Shown in pieces: positions 14,307 to 21,644 of a DNA stretch of 26,921 nucleotides; positions within the stretch are counted from its first letter, which is position 1, and every line of letters starts with the position of its first letter. A model generated the notes under the pieces. That model was not told the DNA's origin, did not search any database, and saw only the letters and a list, made by a program, of their open reading frames with translations. Location: the NCBI GenBank assembly GCA_024404475.1, contig JAKSPV010000004.1:1-26921 (forward strand), read 5' to 3'. Source of the stretch: Clostridia bacterium (GTDB lineage Bacteria > Bacillota > Clostridia > Oscillospirales > CAG-272). The translations under genes and the position numbers were made by a program.

Positions 14307-15170
14307 ATGGGACAGAAAGTCAATCCGCACGGCCTTCGCGTCGGCGTCATTAAAAACTGGGATTCCAGATGGTATGCCAGTGACGAAAAGTTCGGTGATC
14401 TCCTGGTCTCCGACTTCAAAGTAAGAAAGTATCTCAAGAAGAAGCTCTACGACGCAGGTATCCCGAACATCGAGATCGAGCGCAACAACTCCGGTAAGGC
14501 ACGCGTCATCATCCACTGCGCAAAGCCCGGCATGATCATCGGCCGCGGCGGCGCTGAGATCGAGAAGCTCAAAGCTGACCTCGAGAAAATGATGGGCGTT
14601 CCGGTCGCCGTTGACGTCGTGGAAGTCAAACCCGTCGAACTCGACGCGCAGCTCGTCGCTGAGAGCATCGCCAGCCAGCTCGAACGCCGTATCGCGTTCC
14701 GCCGCGCTATGAAGCAGTCGATCGGCCGTACCATGCGTCTTGGCGCAAAGGGTATCAAGGTCTCCTGCGGCGGCCGCCTCGGCGGTGCCGAGATCGCCCG
14801 CTCCGAGACCTACCACGAAGGTACGATCCCGCTGCAGACGCTCCGCGCTGACATCGACTACGGCTTCGCAGAAGCCAACACCACTTACGGTAAGATCGGC
14901 GTCAAGGTCTGGATCTACAAGGGTGAGATCCTCTCCGAGGTCAACCGTACGGGCGCTCCCGCTGATTACCGCAAACCGAAGACCCCTCGCGACCGCAAGG
15001 ACCGTCGTCCCGGCGACCGCAGAGATCGCGGCTTCGATAAGGGCGCAAGAGACAACCGCGGCCCGCGCGGCGGCAGAGACGACAAGCCGGCAAACACCAT
15101 GCCGACCAGAGCTCCCCGCTTCGTGAAGAAGGAAGCCGCTCCTACCACTACCGAGGGAGGCGCTGAATAA
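14307..15170 (+). CDS. rpsC: 30S ribosomal protein S3 with long basic C-terminal tail
   Basis: S3 forms part of the mRNA entry channel. The N-terminal signature GQKVNPHGLRVGVIKNWDS, the KH motif GMIIGRGGAEIEKLK (about 71-85) and the C-terminal domain GAKGIKVSCGGRLGGAEIAR are all present. At 287 residues it is longer than the usual 210-235. The excess is a low-complexity, charged Arg/Asp/Gly-rich tail from about residue 215, ending in a Thr/Glu stretch. The rplP start follows 2 nt after the stop, with its ribosome binding site inside this gene. Confidence 0.97.
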   Translation: MGQKVNPHGLRVGVIKNWDSRWYASDEKFGDLLVSDFKVRKYLKKKLYDAGIPNIEIERNNSGKARVIIHCAKPGMIIGRGGAEIEKLKADLEKMMGVPVAVDVVEVKPVELDAQLVAESIASQLERRIAFRRAMKQSIGRTMRLGAKGIKVSCGGRLGGAEIARSETYHEGTIPLQTLRADIDYGFAEANTTYGKIGVKVWIYKGEILSEVNRTGAPADYRKPKTPRDRKDRRPGDRRDRGFDKGARDNRGPRGGRDDKPANTMPTRAPRFVKKEAAPTTTEGGAE

Positions 15171-15172
15171 CC

Positions 15173-15604
15173 ATGCTGATGCCTAAGAGAGTTAAATTCA
15201 GACGTGTCCAGAGAGGCCGCCTTAAAGGTAAGGCGTCCCGCGGCAACACCATCACGAACGGCCAGTTCGGTCTCGTGGCGCTGGAACCCGCATGGATCAC
15301 TTCTAACCAGATCGAGGCGGCTCGTATCGCCATGACCCGTTACATCAAACGTGGCGGTCAGGTCTGGATCAAGATTTTCCCGGATAAGCCGATCACCGAA
15401 AAGCCGGCCGAGACCCGAATGGGTTCCGGTAAAGGCTCGCCCGAATACTGGGTGGCTGTCGTCAAACCGGGCAGAGTGCTGTTTGAAATGGGCGACGTTA
15501 CCGAGGATATTGCACGTGAAGCTATGCGTCTGGCAGCTCACAAGCTCCCGATCAAGTGCAGCTTCGCTACTAAGGAACAGCTCAACAACGAAGTGGAGGG
15601 TTAA
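15173..15604 (+). CDS. rplP: 50S ribosomal protein L16
   Basis: The 143-residue L16 begins MLMPKRVKFRRVQRGRLKG. It has the conserved GQFGLVALEPAWITSNQIEAARIAMTRYIKRGG and RMGSGKGSPEYWVAVVKPGRVLFEM segments. It helps place the A-site tRNA and central protuberance. It starts 2 nt after rpsC, and rpmC follows after 3 nt, so the three are tightly coupled. Confidence 0.97.
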   Translation: MLMPKRVKFRRVQRGRLKGKASRGNTITNGQFGLVALEPAWITSNQIEAARIAMTRYIKRGGQVWIKIFPDKPITEKPAETRMGSGKGSPEYWVAVVKPGRVLFEMGDVTEDIAREAMRLAAHKLPIKCSFATKEQLNNEVEG

Positions 15605-15607
15605 GCC

Positions 15608-15796
15608 GTGAAAGCATCTGAAATCAGAAATCTGTCGGTTGAAGAGCTCAACGCTAAGCTCGCCGACCTGAAAGACCAGCTCTTCAAGCTGCGCTTTCAG
15701 CACGCTGTCAACCAGCTTGACAACCCCCACAAGATCGCTGACGTGAAGAAGGACATCGCCCGCGTGATGACCGTCCTCAGCGAGAAGAACGCGTAA
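15608..15796 (+). CDS. rpmC: 50S ribosomal protein L29
   Basis: The 62-residue helical-hairpin protein has EIRNLSVEELNAKLADLKDQLFKLRFQHAVNQLDN and a C-terminal DIARVMTVLSEKN. It sits near the tunnel exit next to L23. The start is GTG at 15608, using the GGAGG that lies inside the 3' end of rplP. Confidence 0.96.
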   Translation: MKASEIRNLSVEELNAKLADLKDQLFKLRFQHAVNQLDNPHKIADVKKDIARVMTVLSEKNA

Positions 15797-15810
15797 GGGG
15801 GTAAACGAAA

Positions 15811-16071
15811 ATGGAAGAAACCCGCAACCTGAGAAAGACCAGAGTCGGTAAGGTCGTCTCCGACAAGATGGACAAGACCATCGTCGTCGCGATCGAGGAC
15901 AGCTACAAGCACCCCGTCTTTGGCAAGATCATCAAACGCACGCTGAAGGTTCACGCACACGACGAAAACAACGAGTGCGGCATCGGCGACACCGTCAAGA
16001 TCATGGAAACAAGACCGCTCTCCAAAACGAAGAGATGGCGCCTCGTCTCCATCATCGAGAAGGCGAAATAA
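15811..16071 (+). CDS. rpsQ: 30S ribosomal protein S17
   Basis: The 86-residue OB-fold protein begins EETRNLRKTRVGKVVSDKMDKT. It has the GIGDTVKIMETRPLSKTKRWRL signature and is a primary 16S rRNA binder. The 60-nt gap after it is longer than typical for this cluster but holds only the rplN ribosome binding site and no clear structure. Confidence 0.96.
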   Translation: MEETRNLRKTRVGKVVSDKMDKTIVVAIEDSYKHPVFGKIIKRTLKVHAHDENNECGIGDTVKIMETRPLSKTKRWRLVSIIEKAK

Positions 16072-16131
16072 TTCCCACAAGGCTACGTCAAAGAGCGTAC
16101 CGACAAGAAATTTTAAGGGAGGATTACAGCA

Positions 16132-16500
16132 GTGATTCAGACGCAGACGCTTATGAAAGTCGCTGACAACACCGGTGCCAAGGAAATGATGTGCATCCGC
16201 GTGCTCGGCGGCACTCGCAGACGTTACGCCAACATCGGCGACGTCGTTGTATGCGCTGTCAAGAAGGCCACTCCCGGCGGCGTCGTCAAAAAGGGCGACG
16301 TTGTCAAGGCCGTGGTCGTCAGAAGTGTTAAAGGTATTCACCGCGCTGACGGTTCCTACATCCGTTTCGATGAGAACGCAGCCGTCATTATCGGTGATGA
16401 CAAGAACCCGAAGGGAACCCGTATTTTTGGGCCGGTCGCCCGCGAGCTTCGCGAGCATGACTACACCAAGATCCTTTCCCTCGCACCCGAAGTGCTCTGA
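16132..16500 (+). CDS. rplN: 50S ribosomal protein L14
   Basis: The 122-residue L14 has VADNTGAKEMMCIRVLGG, the GGVVKKGDVVKAVVVRS strand and GTRIFGPVARELRE. It contributes to an intersubunit bridge. It starts at GTG (16132) with GGGAGG about 9 nt upstream, matching the usual first residues M-I-Q. rplX follows after 15 nt. Confidence 0.97.
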   Translation: MIQTQTLMKVADNTGAKEMMCIRVLGGTRRRYANIGDVVVCAVKKATPGGVVKKGDVVKAVVVRSVKGIHRADGSYIRFDENAAVIIGDDKNPKGTRIFGPVARELREHDYTKILSLAPEVL

Positions 16501-16515
16501 TCGGAGGTAACGAAA

Positions 16516-16830
16516 ATGAAGAAAATTCATGTGAAGACGGGCGATACCGTCATCGTCGTTTCCGGTGACGACAAGGGCAAGACCGGCAAGGTTCTTGAGG
16601 TTTCCCAGAAGGAAGGCAAAGTCATCGTTGAAGGCGTCAACCTCGTTAAGAAGCACGTCAAACCCCGTCCTCCGAAGGAAGACGGCGGTATCCTGACTGT
16701 CGAGGGCGCTATGTACGCCAGCAAGGTCCAGCTTTACTGCGACAAGTGCAAGAAGGCGACCCGCGCTCAGCACAAGGTCAACGGCGACAAGAAAGTTCGC
16801 GTCTGCTGCAAATGCGGCGCAGAACTGTGA
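16516..16830 (+). CDS. rplX: 50S ribosomal protein L24 with C-terminal zinc ribbon
   Basis: The 104-residue L24 has a KOW motif, DTVIVVSGDDKGKTGKVLEV (about 9-28), and GVNLVKKHVKPRP after it. The C-terminus carries two cysteine pairs (Cys75/78 and Cys97/100), a zinc-ribbon extension common in Clostridia and absent in E. coli. L24 initiates 50S assembly. GGAGG lies upstream, and rplE follows after 14 nt. Confidence 0.97.
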   Translation: MKKIHVKTGDTVIVVSGDDKGKTGKVLEVSQKEGKVIVEGVNLVKKHVKPRPPKEDGGILTVEGAMYASKVQLYCDKCKKATRAQHKVNGDKKVRVCCKCGAEL

Positions 16831-16844
16831 GGAGGTAACGTAAG

Positions 16845-17387
16845 ATGGCAGCAAGACTGAAAGAAATGTACCTGAATGACGTTGCTCCCGCACTGATGAA
16901 GAAATTCCAGTACAAGAGCGTCATGCAGATCCCGAAGTTCGACAAGATCGTTGTCAACGTCGGCTGCGGCGATGCTAAGGAAAACGCGAAGGTCATCGAC
17001 ACCGTCATCGGCGAGGTTTCCACCATCACCGGTCAGAAGGCAGTCCCGACCTACGCACGCAAGTCCGTCGCGAACTTCAAGGTTCGTGAAGGCCAGAAGA
17101 TCGGCGTCAAGGTCACGCTCCGCGGCGACAAGATGTACGAATTCATGGATCGTCTGTTCAACTTCGCTCTCCCGCGTGTTCGCGACTTCAAGGGCATCAA
17201 TCCCGATGCTTTCGACGGCCGCGGCAACTACGCGCTGGGCCTCAAGGAACAGCTGATCTTCCCGGAGATCGAGTACGATAAGATCGACAAGATCCGCGGC
17301 ATGGACATCGTGTTCGTCACCAGCGCCAACACCGACGAAGAAGCAAAAGAGCTGCTCACCCTGATGGGCGCTCCGTTTGCAAAGTGA
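16845..17387 (+). CDS. rplE: 50S ribosomal protein L5
   Basis: The 180-residue L5 has KFDKIVVNVGCGDAKENAK, TYARKSVANFKVREGQKIG, and GRGNYALGLKEQLIFPEIEYDKID. It binds 5S rRNA and contacts P-site tRNA. All family blocks are intact. In E. coli the S8 repressor site overlaps the start of this gene; here the 14-nt gap upstream shows no room for a comparable structure. Confidence 0.97.
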   Translation: MAARLKEMYLNDVAPALMKKFQYKSVMQIPKFDKIVVNVGCGDAKENAKVIDTVIGEVSTITGQKAVPTYARKSVANFKVREGQKIGVKVTLRGDKMYEFMDRLFNFALPRVRDFKGINPDAFDGRGNYALGLKEQLIFPEIEYDKIDKIRGMDIVFVTSANTDEEAKELLTLMGAPFAK

Positions 17388-17405
17388 TTTTAGGGGGATA
17401 CGAGA

Positions 17406-17591
17406 ATGGCTAAACTTTCTATGAAGCTGAAACAGCAGAGACCGCAGAAGTTCTCCACGAGAGAATACAACCGCTGCAAGCTCTGCGGCCGTCCTCACGC
17501 TTATATGCGTAAATACGGCATCTGCCGTATCTGCTTCCGCGAGCTGGCCTACAAGGGCCAGATCCCGGGCGTGAAGAAGGCAAGCTGGTAA
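17406..17591 (+). CDS. rpsN: 30S ribosomal protein S14 type Z (zinc form)
   Basis: This is the short 61-residue zinc-binding S14 (uS14, rpsN1/rpsZ type). Its CKLCGRPHAYMRKYGICRIC ribbon uses Cys24, Cys27, Cys40 and Cys43. Gram-positive species with this form often carry a second cysteine-free copy for zinc starvation; none is seen here. It is followed by an unusually long 143-nt structured gap. Confidence 0.97.
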   Translation: MAKLSMKLKQQRPQKFSTREYNRCKLCGRPHAYMRKYGICRICFRELAYKGQIPGVKKASW

Positions 17592-17734
17592 TTCCCCGGC
17601 TTACCCCACCGCCGGGGGATCCCGGCAAAGTTCCGCACCGGAAGGAAAACGGCATGCCGTTTTTACCACCGGTGAGCGGCCGGACAGATGTCCGGCAGCA
17701 AGAAATTTTACTTGCATGACAGGAGGAAATGATT
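17592..17734 (+). promoter_or_regulatory. Hairpin cluster between rpsN and rpsH
   Basis: Four hairpins lie in the gap. They are CCCCGGC/GCCGGGG (17594-17617), TTCCG/CGGAA (17631-17643), the 18-bp palindrome AAAACGGCATGCCGTTTT followed by one more T (17646-17664), and GCCGGACA/TGTCCGGC (17679-17696). The third has a short T tail and could act as a weak terminator or pause site. The rpsH ribosome binding site (AGGAGG, 17721) lies beyond them. Confidence 0.5.
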
Positions 17735-18133
17735 ATGCAGATTTCAGACGTTATTGCCGATATGCTGACCCGCATCAGAAATGCGAACAACGTCAAGCAC
17801 GAAACCGTTGACATTCCCGCTTCCAACCTCAAAAAGGCGATCGCGGACATCCTTCTCAAAGAAGGTTACATCAAGGGCGTGCAGGTCATCGAAGACGGCA
17901 AACAGGGTATCATCAGAATCACGCTGAAGTACGAACATGGCAAGCAGAAGGTCATTCACGGTCTCCGCCGCGTTTCCAAGCCCGGTCTCCGTATTTACTC
18001 CAACTGCGAAGAGATGCCGAAGGTCATGAACGGCCTCGGTATCGCCATCGTTTCCACTTCTAAGGGCATCATGACCGACAAAGAGGCGCGTCGTCAGAAC
18101 GTTGGCGGCGAGATCCTCGCGTTTGTCTGGTAA
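17735..18133 (+). CDS. rpsH: 30S ribosomal protein S8
   Basis: The 132-residue S8 begins MQISDVIADMLTRIRNANNV, ending in GIMTDKEARRQNVGGEILAFVW. It is a primary binder of 16S helix 21 and, in E. coli, the translational repressor of the spc operon. The start is ATG at 17735, 8 nt after AGGAGG; the ATG at 17729 is only 2 nt from that site. Being preceded by the hairpin-rich gap makes self-regulation worth testing. Confidence 0.96.
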   Translation: MQISDVIADMLTRIRNANNVKHETVDIPASNLKKAIADILLKEGYIKGVQVIEDGKQGIIRITLKYEHGKQKVIHGLRRVSKPGLRIYSNCEEMPKVMNGLGIAIVSTSKGIMTDKEARRQNVGGEILAFVW

Positions 18134-18151
18134 TGGGAAAGGAGAACTGAC

Positions 18152-18688
18152 ATGTCTAGAATCGGAAGAGCTCCTATCACCGTTCCGGCAGGTATTGACG
18201 TTAAGATCGAGGGCACCCTCATCACCGTCAAGGGCCCGAAGGGCACCCTTTCCTACACCTACAATCCTGCACTCACCGTCGAGCAGGACGGCGCGACCCT
18301 CACGGTCAAGCGTCCGAACGACGAGCAGGAAATGCGTGCCATTCACGGCCTCACCCGTACGCTCATCAGCAACATGATCGTCGGCGTGCAGACCGGCTAC
18401 TCCAAGAAGCTGGAGATCGTCGGCGTCGGCTACAGAGCACAGAAGTCCGGTAAGACCCTGACGCTCAACCTCGGCCACTCCCACCCGATCGTTTTCCAGG
18501 AAGAGAACGGCATCACCTTCGACGTTCCGGACTCCAACACGGTCATCGTGAACGGTCCCGACAAGCAGGTTGTTGGTCAGATCGCGGCAGAGATCCGCTC
18601 CAAGAGACCGCCTGAACCGTACCTCGGCAAAGGCGTCAAGTACTCCGGCGAGCATATCCGCCGCAAAGCCGGTAAGACCGGTAAGTAA
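18152..18688 (+). CDS. rplF: 50S ribosomal protein L6
   Basis: The 178-residue L6 begins SRIGRAPITVPAGIDV. It has the two-domain signature VGVGYRAQKSGKTLTLNLGHSHP and the C-terminal RPPEPYLGKGVKYSGEHIRRKAGKTGK. It lies near the sarcin-ricin loop. GGAGA precedes the start; gaps of 18 nt lie on both sides. Confidence 0.97.
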   Translation: MSRIGRAPITVPAGIDVKIEGTLITVKGPKGTLSYTYNPALTVEQDGATLTVKRPNDEQEMRAIHGLTRTLISNMIVGVQTGYSKKLEIVGVGYRAQKSGKTLTLNLGHSHPIVFQEENGITFDVPDSNTVIVNGPDKQVVGQIAAEIRSKRPPEPYLGKGVKYSGEHIRRKAGKTGK

Positions 18689-18706
18689 GGAAAGGAGACG
18701 TAAAGT

Positions 18707-19066
18707 ATGGTCACCAAAAAGGATAAGAACGCACAGCGTCTTAAGAGACATACTCGTGTTCGTGCCAAGATTTCCGGCACCACCGAACGTCCCCGTCTCG
18801 CTGTTTACCGTTCCAACAAAAACATTTCCGCTCAGATCATCGACGACGTGAAGGGCATCACCCTTGTCGCCGCTTCCACCACCGAGGCCTCTTTCGAGGG
18901 CATCGGCTCCAACAAGGAAGCTGCCAAGAAGATCGGCCAGATCATCGCCGAAAGAGCAAAGGCAAAAGGCATCGAACAGGTCGTTTTCGACCGCGGCGGT
19001 TATATCTATCACGGACGTGTATCGGAACTGGCAGCAGGCGCTCGTGAAGCTGGTCTCAGCTTCTGA
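18707..19066 (+). CDS. rplR: 50S ribosomal protein L18
   Basis: The 119-residue L18 has KRHTRVRAKISGTTERPRLAVYRSNKNI and the C-terminal VVFDRGGYIYHGRVSELAAGAREAGL. It carries 5S rRNA into the large subunit. A 71-nt AT-rich gap follows, holding an inverted repeat before rpsE. Confidence 0.97.
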   Translation: MVTKKDKNAQRLKRHTRVRAKISGTTERPRLAVYRSNKNISAQIIDDVKGITLVAASTTEASFEGIGSNKEAAKKIGQIIAERAKAKGIEQVVFDRGGYIYHGRVSELAAGAREAGLSF

Positions 19067-19096
19067 CGCAGACTGACAGACGCCGGTTTGTACACT

Positions 19097-19120
19097 GTTT
19101 AATTCACAACAAAATTAAAC
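19097..19120 (+). promoter_or_regulatory. AT-rich inverted repeat between rplR and rpsE
   Basis: GTTTAAT/ATTAAAC arms of 7 bp enclose a 10-nt loop, in a stretch distinctly richer in A and T than the coding sequence around it. It ends 5 nt before the AGGAG site of rpsE. It could modulate rpsE initiation, but the stem is weak. Confidence 0.35.
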
Positions 19121-19137
19121 ATTCATAGGAGTTAAAA

Positions 19138-19638
19138 ATGGCAAAAAGAGTTAATGCGGCTGATTTTCCGGAACTGGAAAATAAAATGGTCGCTCTGAAC
19201 CGTGTATCCAAGACCGTCAAAGGCGGCCGCGTCGCGCGCTTCGCAGCTCTCATGGTTGTGGGCGACGGCAACGGCCACGTAGGCTACGGTCTCGGTAAAG
19301 CAGCCGAAGTTCCCGAAGCAGTTCGCAAGGGTGTTGAGGATGCCAAGAAAAATCTGATCGAGGTTTCCCTCAAGGAAACCACCATCCCGCACGAGGTCCT
19401 CGGCGAGTTCGGCGCAGGCAAAGTTCTGCTGAAGCCGGCTGCTCCCGGTACCGGTATCATCGCGGGCAAGACGGTCCGTGCCGTTTTGGAACTCGTCGGC
19501 ATTAAGAACATCCGTTCGAAGTGCCTCCGTTCCAACAATGCAACCAACGTCGTCAAGGCAACGTTTGAAGCGCTGAAGCAGCTCCGCACCGCTGAGGAAG
19601 TGGCTGCCTCCCGCGGCATCGACGTTTCCGAACTGTAA
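19138..19638 (+). CDS. rpsE: 30S ribosomal protein S5
   Basis: The 166-residue S5 has the double-stranded-RNA-binding-like N-terminal domain (VSKTVKGGRVARFAALMVVGDGNGHVGYGLGKA) and the C-terminal APGTGIIAGKTVRAVLELVGIKN region. It guards decoding accuracy and forms part of the mRNA entry site. AGGAG lies about 7 nt upstream of the ATG. Confidence 0.97.
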   Translation: MAKRVNAADFPELENKMVALNRVSKTVKGGRVARFAALMVVGDGNGHVGYGLGKAAEVPEAVRKGVEDAKKNLIEVSLKETTIPHEVLGEFGAGKVLLKPAAPGTGIIAGKTVRAVLELVGIKNIRSKCLRSNNATNVVKATFEALKQLRTAEEVAASRGIDVSEL

Positions 19639-19655
19639 GACAGGGGGATCGTACG

Positions 19656-19835
19656 ATGGAAAAAGTAAAAGTTACTCTGACGAAGAGTCTGATTGCGGGT
19701 AAGCCCAATCAGAAAGCAACCGCTGAATCTCTCGGCCTCCGGAAGATCGGCGACAGCATCGAGCACGAAGCCGGTGCTGTGATCGACGGCAAGATCAAGG
19801 TGCTCTCTCACCTCGTCACCGTCGAGAAGCTGTGA
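19656..19835 (+). CDS. rpmD: 50S ribosomal protein L30
   Basis: The 59-residue protein begins MEKVKVTLTKSLIAGKPNQK and contains ESLGLRKIGDSIEHE, the expected L30 pattern and length. It is too short for many ORF filters but sits in its canonical position between rpsE and rplO. A GGGGG site lies about 10 nt before the ATG. Confidence 0.95.
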   Translation: MEKVKVTLTKSLIAGKPNQKATAESLGLRKIGDSIEHEAGAVIDGKIKVLSHLVTVEKL

Positions 19836-19869
19836 TTTCACAGCAGATAAAGAAAAGGAGGATAATACC

Positions 19870-20310
19870 ATGAAGCTTAATGAACTTTCTCCTGCTGAGG
19901 GTTCTGCTAAATCGGCATGGCGCAAGGGCCGCGGCCCCGGTTCCGGCAACGGTAAGACCGGCGGCAAGGGCCACAAGGGCCAGAACGCCCGTTCCGGCGG
20001 CGGTGTCCGTCCCGGTTTCGAAGGCGGTCAGCTTCCGCTTTACAGAAAACTCCCGAAGAGAGGCTTCCACAACAAGTTTGCAACGACCTACGCAACGATC
20101 AACGTCGGCGCACTGAACCGTTTTGAAGACGGTGCAACTGTCAACCTTCAGGTCCTCATGGACGCCGGACTTGTCCGCAAGTCCCTCGACGGTCTCAAGG
20201 TCCTCGGCAACGGCGAGCTGACCAAGAAACTGAACGTTGAAGCCGCAGTCTTCTCCGCAAGCGCCAAAGAGAAAATCGAAGCGGCAGGCGGAAAGACTGA
20301 GGTGAAGTGA
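19870..20310 (+). CDS. rplO: 50S ribosomal protein L15
   Basis: The 146-residue L15 has KLNELSPAEGS, the glycine-rich basic stretch GRGPGSGNGKTGGKGHKGQ (about 20-38) that threads through 23S rRNA, and GFEGGQLPLYRKLPKRGF. AGGAGG lies upstream. secY starts 1 nt after its stop, so the two are coupled. Confidence 0.97.
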   Translation: MKLNELSPAEGSAKSAWRKGRGPGSGNGKTGGKGHKGQNARSGGGVRPGFEGGQLPLYRKLPKRGFHNKFATTYATINVGALNRFEDGATVNLQVLMDAGLVRKSLDGLKVLGNGELTKKLNVEAAVFSASAKEKIEAAGGKTEVK

Positions 20311-20311
20311 C

Positions 20312-21592
20312 GTGTTCAAGACATTAGCCAATGCTTGGAAGATCGAAGATCTCCGCAAGAAGATCCTGTTCACGTTCCTCATCATCGTCCTGTACCGCAT
20401 CGGCGCTAACATGCCGATCCCGTTCCTGAGCAGCACGCTGGAAAGCGTTCTGTCTTCGCAGGGCGGTTCCATTCTGTCCTACCTGAACATCCTCTCCGGC
20501 AGCGCCTTCTCGCAGGCAACTCTGTTTGCCCTGGGCGTCTCGCCGTACATCACCGCTCAGATCGTGCTGCAGCTGCTCTGCGTCGCGATCCCGAAGCTCG
20601 AGGAGCTCTCCAAGGACGAAGAAGGCCGCAAGAAGATCGAGAAGTACACGCGCTACGGCACGATCCTTCTCGCGATCATCACGAGTGCCGGTTACTACGC
20701 ACTCCTGAAATCTTACAGTCTTCTGACGAACACCGGCGTTTTCGCCGCTGTCGTCATCATCACCTGCCACGTCGCCGGCTCTTCGCTGGTCATGTGGCTG
20801 GCTGAAAAGATCGACGCATACGGTATCGGCAACGGCGTCTCCATGATCCTGTTTGCCAACATCCTCGCACGCGGCGCTTCCGTGGTCCAGTCCTTCTGGG
20901 GCTACCTCACCGAAGGCACCGTGAAGGGTGTCCTCACCGCAGTCCTCGGTCTCGTTATCGGTCTTGCCATGATCTGGTTCATCGTGTTCATGAATGACAG
21001 CGAACGCCGTCTGCCCGTCCAGTATGCCAAGAAAGTCGTCGGCAGAAAGATGTACGGCGGTCAGAGCTCCACTCTGCCGATCAAGGTGAACAACACCGGC
21101 GTTATGCCGATCATCTTCGCAAGCTCGATCCTTTCCATCATCCCGACGATCGACCTTTTCGTCGAACAGAAGGAAGGCGGCTTCTGGGACCACATCTTCA
21201 GCTGGTTCAGTTCTGATCACTGGTTCTACGCCGTTTTGACGGTCGTTCTCATCATCCTGTTCGCTTTCTTCTACATCCAGATTTCTTTCAATCCGGTCGA
21301 AGTGGCAAACAACCTGAAAAAGAACGGCGGCTTCATCCCCGGCATTCGTCCCGGCAAGCCCACGTCCGACTACATCACGAAGATTCTTTACAGAATCACC
21401 CTCATCGGTGCTCTGTGCCTCGCCGTGATCGCCGTCGTGCCGCTGCTGATCAACGTTTGCTCGGGTGGCTCCATGAGCGGTATCGCATTCGGCGGTACTT
21501 CGATCATCATCGTTGTCGGTGTCATCCTTGAGACCGTCCGCGAGATCGAGGCCCAGATGACGATGCGCCACTACAAGGGCTTCCTTGACTAA
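20312..21592 (+). CDS. secY: Protein translocase subunit SecY
   Basis: This is the central channel of the Sec translocon, 426 residues with ten transmembrane helices. It has FLIIVLYRIGANMPIPF in helix 1, the plug region after it, GVSPYITAQIVLQLL in helix 2, and IKVNNTGVMPIIFASSI in helix 7. The cytoplasmic loop GGFIPGIRPGKPTSDYI and C-terminal MTMRHYKGFLD are present. It starts at GTG (20312) with GAGGTGA 7 nt upstream, inside rplO. Linking secY to ribosomal protein genes is the conserved bacterial order. A strong hairpin follows the stop. Confidence 0.97.
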   Translation: MFKTLANAWKIEDLRKKILFTFLIIVLYRIGANMPIPFLSSTLESVLSSQGGSILSYLNILSGSAFSQATLFALGVSPYITAQIVLQLLCVAIPKLEELSKDEEGRKKIEKYTRYGTILLAIITSAGYYALLKSYSLLTNTGVFAAVVIITCHVAGSSLVMWLAEKIDAYGIGNGVSMILFANILARGASVVQSFWGYLTEGTVKGVLTAVLGLVIGLAMIWFIVFMNDSERRLPVQYAKKVVGRKMYGGQSSTLPIKVNNTGVMPIIFASSILSIIPTIDLFVEQKEGGFWDHIFSWFSSDHWFYAVLTVVLIILFAFFYIQISFNPVEVANNLKKNGGFIPGIRPGKPTSDYITKILYRITLIGALCLAVIAVVPLLINVCSGGSMSGIAFGGTSIIIVVGVILETVREIEAQMTMRHYKGFLD

Positions 21593-21605
21593 TCAAAACA
21601 AACCG

Positions 21606-21631
21606 GAGGATCTCCCCTCGGGGAGATCCTC
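21606..21631 (+). promoter_or_regulatory. Strong hairpin in the secY-adk gap
   Basis: A perfect 11-bp stem (GAGGATCTCCC/GGGAGATCCTC) with a CTCG tetraloop starts 13 nt after the secY stop. It locks away a GGAGGAT sequence resembling a ribosome binding site, while the site used by adk (GGAAAGG) lies just after the stem. Only a short TTTTCT follows, so termination would be partial at most. Confidence 0.55.
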
Positions 21632-21644
21632 GGAAAGGTTTTCT

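Noticed and set aside
16072..16131. Short open stretch in the 60-nt rpsQ-rplN gap
   Set aside because: It has no start codon and no homology, and ends just before the rplN ribosome binding site; it is treated as spacer.
20324..21571. A 415-codon minus-strand frame over secY
   Set aside because: It is a highly charged, Asp/Arg-rich shadow translation of secY with no family features.
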